A program made the translations under genes and the position numbers. Under the pieces are notes generated by a model. The model was not told where the DNA came from. It saw only the letters and a list, made by a program, of their open reading frames with translations, and searched no databases. From a virus, in IMG/VR virus record IMGVR_UViG_3300017917_002116, positions 1 through 64,000 of that record: a DNA stretch of 64,000 bases. One strand, given 5' to 3'. Positions 59,827 through 64,000 of this stretch are shown piece after piece; positions within the stretch are counted from its first letter, which is position 1, and each line of letters begins with the position of its first letter.

Positions 59827-62800
59827 ATGGCCAATACAATCATTTTAAAGCGCAGTGCGACCCCTGGTAAGGTACCTACCACGGCTCAACTAGCACTGGG
59901 CGAAATTGCTATTAACACACATGACGGTTTAATCTACATCAAGAAAGACAATGGAACACCCAGCGTAGTTCAAATTGGTGGTGTAACCAGTGTTAACGGC
60001 GAAACCGGTGCAGTAACAATAGACACCGGCGATATTACAGAAAACGGCAATTTGTTCTTTACAAATGCCAGAGCACGTAGCGCACTAAGCGCAGGAACAG
60101 GTATTAGCTACAATAGTGGCACAGGTGCGATCAGTACATCACAAAACCTAAGCACAGCAGGTAGTCCAACATTTGCTGGCTTGACACTAACAGGTGGTAT
60201 CAGTAGTATTGCAGGTAGCATCATTCCTAGTGCTGACGTTACTTATGACCTAGGTAGCTCATCTAAGCAGTGGAAAGATATCTACGTTGGTCCAGGTTCT
60301 TTATACGTTAACGGTAGTAAAGTTCTTCAAGACGATACAGGCACAATTTCTTTCAGTGCTGACACAGACCAAAATATCCGTATTAAGACACTGGGTACAG
60401 GTATTCTACAGTTAGGTTCTAGCTCAACAATATTACAAGTTGACAGTACATTGCAAATTACCAGCGGTAAGAACATTACTGACAGTTCTGGTATCAAAGT
60501 TAATTTCGGTGATAACATCGAAATGAACGGTAACAAAGTTATCGGTCTTGGTGCCCCAAGTTCTGCTAACGATGCCGCCACAAAGACCTATGTGGACACA
60601 CAAGTCGCTGCAATTAGCACAAGCAGTATCAGTCAAGGTAACAGTAACGTTACAGTAACAGACACAGGTACTGGCACAGTAACAGTTACAGTTGACGGTA
60701 GCACAGCTCTTACAGTTGATGCAACCGGTGTAACAGTTGCAGGTAACTTTACAGTTAGCGGTACTCAGACCGTTGTTAACTCAAACACAATTAACTTAGC
60801 TGACAACATTATTACATTGAACAGCGACCATACTGGTGCCCCAAGTCAGAACGCTGGTATTTTAGTTGAGCGTGGCGATGAAGCAGACGTACAACTACGT
60901 TGGAACGAGGGTTCTGACAAGTGGACATTTACCAATGATGGAGCAGTATATTACCCAATGGCGGTAAGCACTACCGATCTAGCTGAAGGTACAAACTTAT
61001 ATTATACAGACACTCGCGCTCGTGGCGCAGTAAGTGCTACAAGTGCTACTGGTATTAGCTATAACAGCGCAACTGGCACATTCAGTTTAGGAAGTATTCC
61101 AAATAGTAGTTTGTCCAACAACAGTATTACTATTAACGGCACATCTGTTGCTCTAGGTGGTACACGTACATTAGATACTGATGCAGTTAGTGAAGGTTCT
61201 ACTAACTTATATCACACAACAACTCGCGCACGTAGCGCAGTGAGTGCAGGCACAGGTATTAGTTATAACAGCACAACTGGTGTAATTAGTACAAGTGCTA
61301 TTCCAAACGCAAGTTTGTCTAACAGCTCAGTGACTGTTGGTTCTACATCAATCAGCTTGGGTGCTAGCTCTACAACATTGGCTGGTTTAACGAGCGTTAC
61401 ATCTACCAGCTTTATTGGTGCACTAACTGGTAATGCTGATACAGCAACTAGCGCAGGTAAGTGGACAACTGGTCGCACAATCACTTTAGGTGGTGACTTA
61501 ACAGGTAGCGTAAGTATTGACGGTAGTGCAAACGTAACCCTAACAGCCACAGTGGCCGCCAACAGCGTTGCACTTGGTACAGATACAACTGGTAACTACA
61601 TGAGCGATGTTACTGCTGGTACAGGTATTAGCGTAAGCCACACAGCAGGTGAAGGCTCTACTGCTACAATCAGCATTGATACAGGTACAACAGTTGATAA
61701 GACAACTGCTCAAACATTGACTAATAAGTCATTGAGCGACAGTACAACTTATTTTATTGATGAAACTGATGGTACTAAGAAACTACAGTTCCAGTTAAGT
61801 GGTATTACTACTGCAACAACTCGTACATTAACAGTACCTGACGTAAGTGGTACAATTATCACAACTGGCGACACTGGTACAGTCACCAATGCAATGTTGG
61901 CAGGTTCTATTGCTAACGCAAAACTAGCTAACAGCACAATCAGCGGCAAGGCACTAGGTACAAACCTAGACGCATTGACAATTGGCACAGGCCTAAGCGG
62001 TACAAGCTATAACGGCAGTAGCGCAGTTACTATTGCTATTGACAGCACTGTTGCTACATTAACAGGTACACAGACACTAACCAATAAGACATTAGGTGCA
62101 ACAACTATTTCAGGTCACTTGACTCCTTCTGTTGACGTGACTTACGACTTGGGTGATGCTACACATAGATTCCGTGATTTATACCTAAGTGGTTCTACAA
62201 TTAAGTTGGGTTCTGCTACAATCTCTGCAAGTGGTTCTGGTGTTGCGATGTCTAGCGTTGTATTGTCCGGTTCTACAAGTGGTACAGTAACATTGTCTGC
62301 ACCTGCGGTTGCTGGAACAACAGCAATTACAGTACCAGCAACAGCTGGCACATTGGTAACAACAGGTGACACTGGTACTGTTACCAACACAATGTTGGCA
62401 GGTAGCATTGCTAACGCAAAATTAGCAAACTCAAGTGTAACAGTTGGTACAACTGCAATTTCATTAGGTTCTAGTTCAACTACACTAGCTGGTATGACTG
62501 GTATTACCTTCAGCGGTAGCACTAGTGGTACAGCACAAATTGTTCCAGCCGCAGTAGCAGGTTCTGGCACAGTATTAACATTACCAGCCGCAACAGGTAC
62601 ATTGGCAACATTGGCCGGTACTGAAACATTGACTAATAAGACAATTGCCGCAGGTAGCAATACAATTAGTGGTTTGACTAACAGTAACTTGAGTGGTACT
62701 GCTGGTATTACTAATGCTAACTTAGCAAACAGCAGTGTAACAGTCACAGCTGGCACTGGCCTAAGCGGCGGTGGTTCAGTAGCACTAGGTAGTAGCGTAA

Positions 62801-64000
62801 CATTAACTAACGCAGGTGTAACAAGCATTGCTGGCACAGCAAACCAAATTACTGCAAGTGCTAGCACAGGTAGCGTAACACTAAGCCTACCAAGTAGCGT
62901 TACAATGCCTGGTGATCTAACAGTTACAGGTAACTTAACAGTTAGCGGTACAACTACAACAGTAAGTTCTACAACATTAAGTGTTGCAGATAAGAACATT
63001 GAACTTGCTAAAGGTAGTTCAACAGACGCGGCAGCAGATGGTGGCGGTATCACATTAATTGGTACCACAAACAAGACCTTCAACTGGGTTAACAGTACAG
63101 GTGCTTGGACAAGCAGTGAACATATTGCTACAGCAGCCGGCAAGTATCATATTTTTGCTGGTTCTACAAGCGGAACAACTAATGTCCAAGCCAGTGCAAC
63201 TGCTAGCGGTACATTAACATTACCAGCTGCTACAGATACGCTAGTTGGTAAGGCCACAACAGATACACTAACCAACAAGACAATTGCTGCTGGTTCAAAC
63301 ACAATTACTGGTTTGACAAACAGCAACTTGAGTGGTACTGCTGGTATTACTAATGCTAACCTAGCCAACAGCACAATTTCTGGCGTAGCACTAGGTAGCA
63401 ACTTGAACACATTGACACTAGCTACATCTGGTACAGGTCTAAGTGGTTCTGCTACTTACAACGGTTCCGGTGCAACTACATTCACTGTAACAAGTAACGC
63501 AACCAGTGCTAACACAGCAAGCACAGTAGTTGCTCGTGATGCTAGCGGTAACTTCAGTGCTGGTACTATTACTGCTACCCTAACAGGTACAGCAACAGGT
63601 CTAGCAGGCACACCAAACATCACAGTTGGTACAATTACATCTGGCGCTATTGCAGCCACTGGTGCAATTACTGCTACTGGTGATATTACAGCTTACTTCT
63701 CTGACTTGAGACTGAAGACAAACATTGTTCCAATCGCTGATGCACTTGCAAAAGTCGAAGCATTGAATGGTGTTGAATTCGATCCTAACGAGACAGCTCT
63801 TGGTCTTGGTGTTGACAACAAACACCAGATCGGTGTTATCGCTCAAGAAGTTGAAGCAGTTGCACCAGAATTGGTTGTTGATAGTGCGATCGCTGGCTAT
63901 AAGACAGTTAAGTATGACAAGCTAACAGCATTGTTGATCGAAGCTGTCAAAGAGTTGAGTGCTAAAGTGAAGACACTAGAAGCACAGTTGGGTGGTACTA
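59827..64000 (+). CDS. Tail fibre with C-terminal S74-type self-cleaving chaperone, partial at 3' end
   Basis: The frame is open from ATG 59827 (AGGAG upstream) to the window end, 1391 codons, and lacks its stop. The start (MANTIILKRSATPGKVPTTA, then ALGEIAINTHDGLIYIKKDNG) is the conserved N-terminus of many marine T4-like fibres. The shaft has SEGSTNLYHTTTRARSAVS units related to those of the 1613-residue fibre, and TLTNKTxxxxT repeats. From Ser1292 (SDLRLKTN, nt 63700) the intramolecular chaperone/peptidase S74 domain follows (NKHQIGVIAQEVEAVAPELV, TVKYDKLTALLIEAVKEL). Such domains trimerise the shaft and are cleaved off before the Ser. Only a few residues should be missing. Confidence 0.88.
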   Translation, partial: MANTIILKRSATPGKVPTTAQLALGEIAINTHDGLIYIKKDNGTPSVVQIGGVTSVNGETGAVTIDTGDITENGNLFFTNARARSALSAGTGISYNSGTGAISTSQNLSTAGSPTFAGLTLTGGISSIAGSIIPSADVTYDLGSSSKQWKDIYVGPGSLYVNGSKVLQDDTGTISFSADTDQNIRIKTLGTGILQLGSSSTILQVDSTLQITSGKNITDSSGIKVNFGDNIEMNGNKVIGLGAPSSANDAATKTYVDTQVAAISTSSISQGNSNVTVTDTGTGTVTVTVDGSTALTVDATGVTVAGNFTVSGTQTVVNSNTINLADNIITLNSDHTGAPSQNAGILVERGDEADVQLRWNEGSDKWTFTNDGAVYYPMAVSTTDLAEGTNLYYTDTRARGAVSATSATGISYNSATGTFSLGSIPNSSLSNNSITINGTSVALGGTRTLDTDAVSEGSTNLYHTTTRARSAVSAGTGISYNSTTGVISTSAIPNASLSNSSVTVGSTSISLGASSTTLAGLTSVTSTSFIGALTGNADTATSAGKWTTGRTITLGGDLTGSVSIDGSANVTLTATVAANSVALGTDTTGNYMSDVTAGTGISVSHTAGEGSTATISIDTGTTVDKTTAQTLTNKSLSDSTTYFIDETDGTKKLQFQLSGITTATTRTLTVPDVSGTIITTGDTGTVTNAMLAGSIANAKLANSTISGKALGTNLDALTIGTGLSGTSYNGSSAVTIAIDSTVATLTGTQTLTNKTLGATTISGHLTPSVDVTYDLGDATHRFRDLYLSGSTIKLGSATISASGSGVAMSSVVLSGSTSGTVTLSAPAVAGTTAITVPATAGTLVTTGDTGTVTNTMLAGSIANAKLANSSVTVGTTAISLGSSSTTLAGMTGITFSGSTSGTAQIVPAAVAGSGTVLTLPAATGTLATLAGTETLTNKTIAAGSNTISGLTNSNLSGTAGITNANLANSSVTVTAGTGLSGGGSVALGSSVTLTNAGVTSIAGTANQITASASTGSVTLSLPSSVTMPGDLTVTGNLTVSGTTTTVSSTTLSVADKNIELAKGSSTDAAADGGGITLIGTTNKTFNWVNSTGAWTSSEHIATAAGKYHIFAGSTSGTTNVQASATASGTLTLPAATDTLVGKATTDTLTNKTIAAGSNTITGLTNSNLSGTAGITNANLANSTISGVALGSNLNTLTLATSGTGLSGSATYNGSGATTFTVTSNATSANTASTVVARDASGNFSAGTITATLTGTATGLAGTPNITVGTITSGAIAATGAITATGDITAYFSDLRLKTNIVPIADALAKVEALNGVEFDPNETALGLGVDNKHQIGVIAQEVEAVAPELVVDSAIAGYKTVKYDKLTALLIEAVKELSAKVKTLEAQLGGT

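Noticed and set aside
62142-63143. Long minus-strand open frame of 333 codons (Val/Leu/Ala rich)
   Set aside because: It is a shadow of the plus-strand fibre gene, whose Thr/Ser/Gly/Asn codons leave the opposite strand open; no ribosome site and odd composition.

Overview
The window is a stretch of a large T4-like (Straboviridae/Kyanoviridae-type) myovirus genome. Evidence is the set of T4 core virion genes (gp25, gp6, a gp7-like giant, gp5, a gp27-like hub protein, gp53-like, a tube-cap-like protein, gp26-like, tape measure, gp20, gp21, gp22, gp23), the T4 replication/recombination/late-transcription genes (ATP-dependent ligase gp30, gp46/gp47, sigma gp55), compact genes with ATGA/TAATG junctions, and repeated late-promoter octamers. 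The sequence is AT-leaning. The metabolic genes and long collagen/Ig-like fibre genes fit an aquatic phage of a Gram-negative bacterium; the host cannot be read from the sequence.

Layout. 1-18,219 (minus): fibre/appendage genes (collagen-like, Ig-like, Gly-Tyr repeat), a 3037-residue baseplate protein, gp6 and gp25. 18,243-19,401 (plus): a small unknown gene and a lipoprotein, ending in a bidirectional terminator shared with a minus-strand HNH nuclease. 20,063-22,516 (plus): an early operon with two coiled-coil proteins, ferredoxin-NADP reductase, fatty-acid desaturase and acyl carrier protein. 22,506-24,114 (minus): a radical SAM enzyme followed by an Asp/Asn-hydroxylase-like 2OG oxygenase. 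24,205-27,277 (plus): DNA ligase, five small proteins and a MazG-like hydrolase. 27,274-34,699 (minus): baseplate hub cluster with several peptidoglycan-active-type domains. 34,782-39,074 (plus): gp55, gp47, gp46, a small basic protein and a GIY-YIG protein, followed by about 490 bp without a gene but rich in stems. 39,567-40,654 (minus): small gp51-like and gp26-like genes, divergent from the tape measure (40,713). 43,531-49,364 (plus): head module gp20 to gp23. 49,438-64,000 (plus): a zinc-motif protein and a run of tail-fibre genes, including a miniature fibre, a broken fibre and a last fibre with an S74-type self-cleaving chaperone, cut by the window end.

Regulation can be read in unusual detail. 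Early operons have consensus sigma70 promoters (TTGACA with 17-bp spacers); one pair is divergent with overlapping -10 boxes. Late genes carry NATAAATA octamers, matching the presence of gp55, on both strands. Three of these lie 5-6 nt before the start codon, predicting leaderless late mRNAs.

The most interesting candidates are: (1) the translationally coupled FNR-desaturase-ACP module, a possible phage lipid-desaturation pathway with its own reductase and carrier; (2) the radical SAM/2OG-oxygenase pair; (3) the hub cluster with four wall-active-type domains, one of which looks like a lysozyme helical lobe without its active-site lobe; (4) the leaderless late promoters; and (5) the structured non-coding region at 39,090-39,567.
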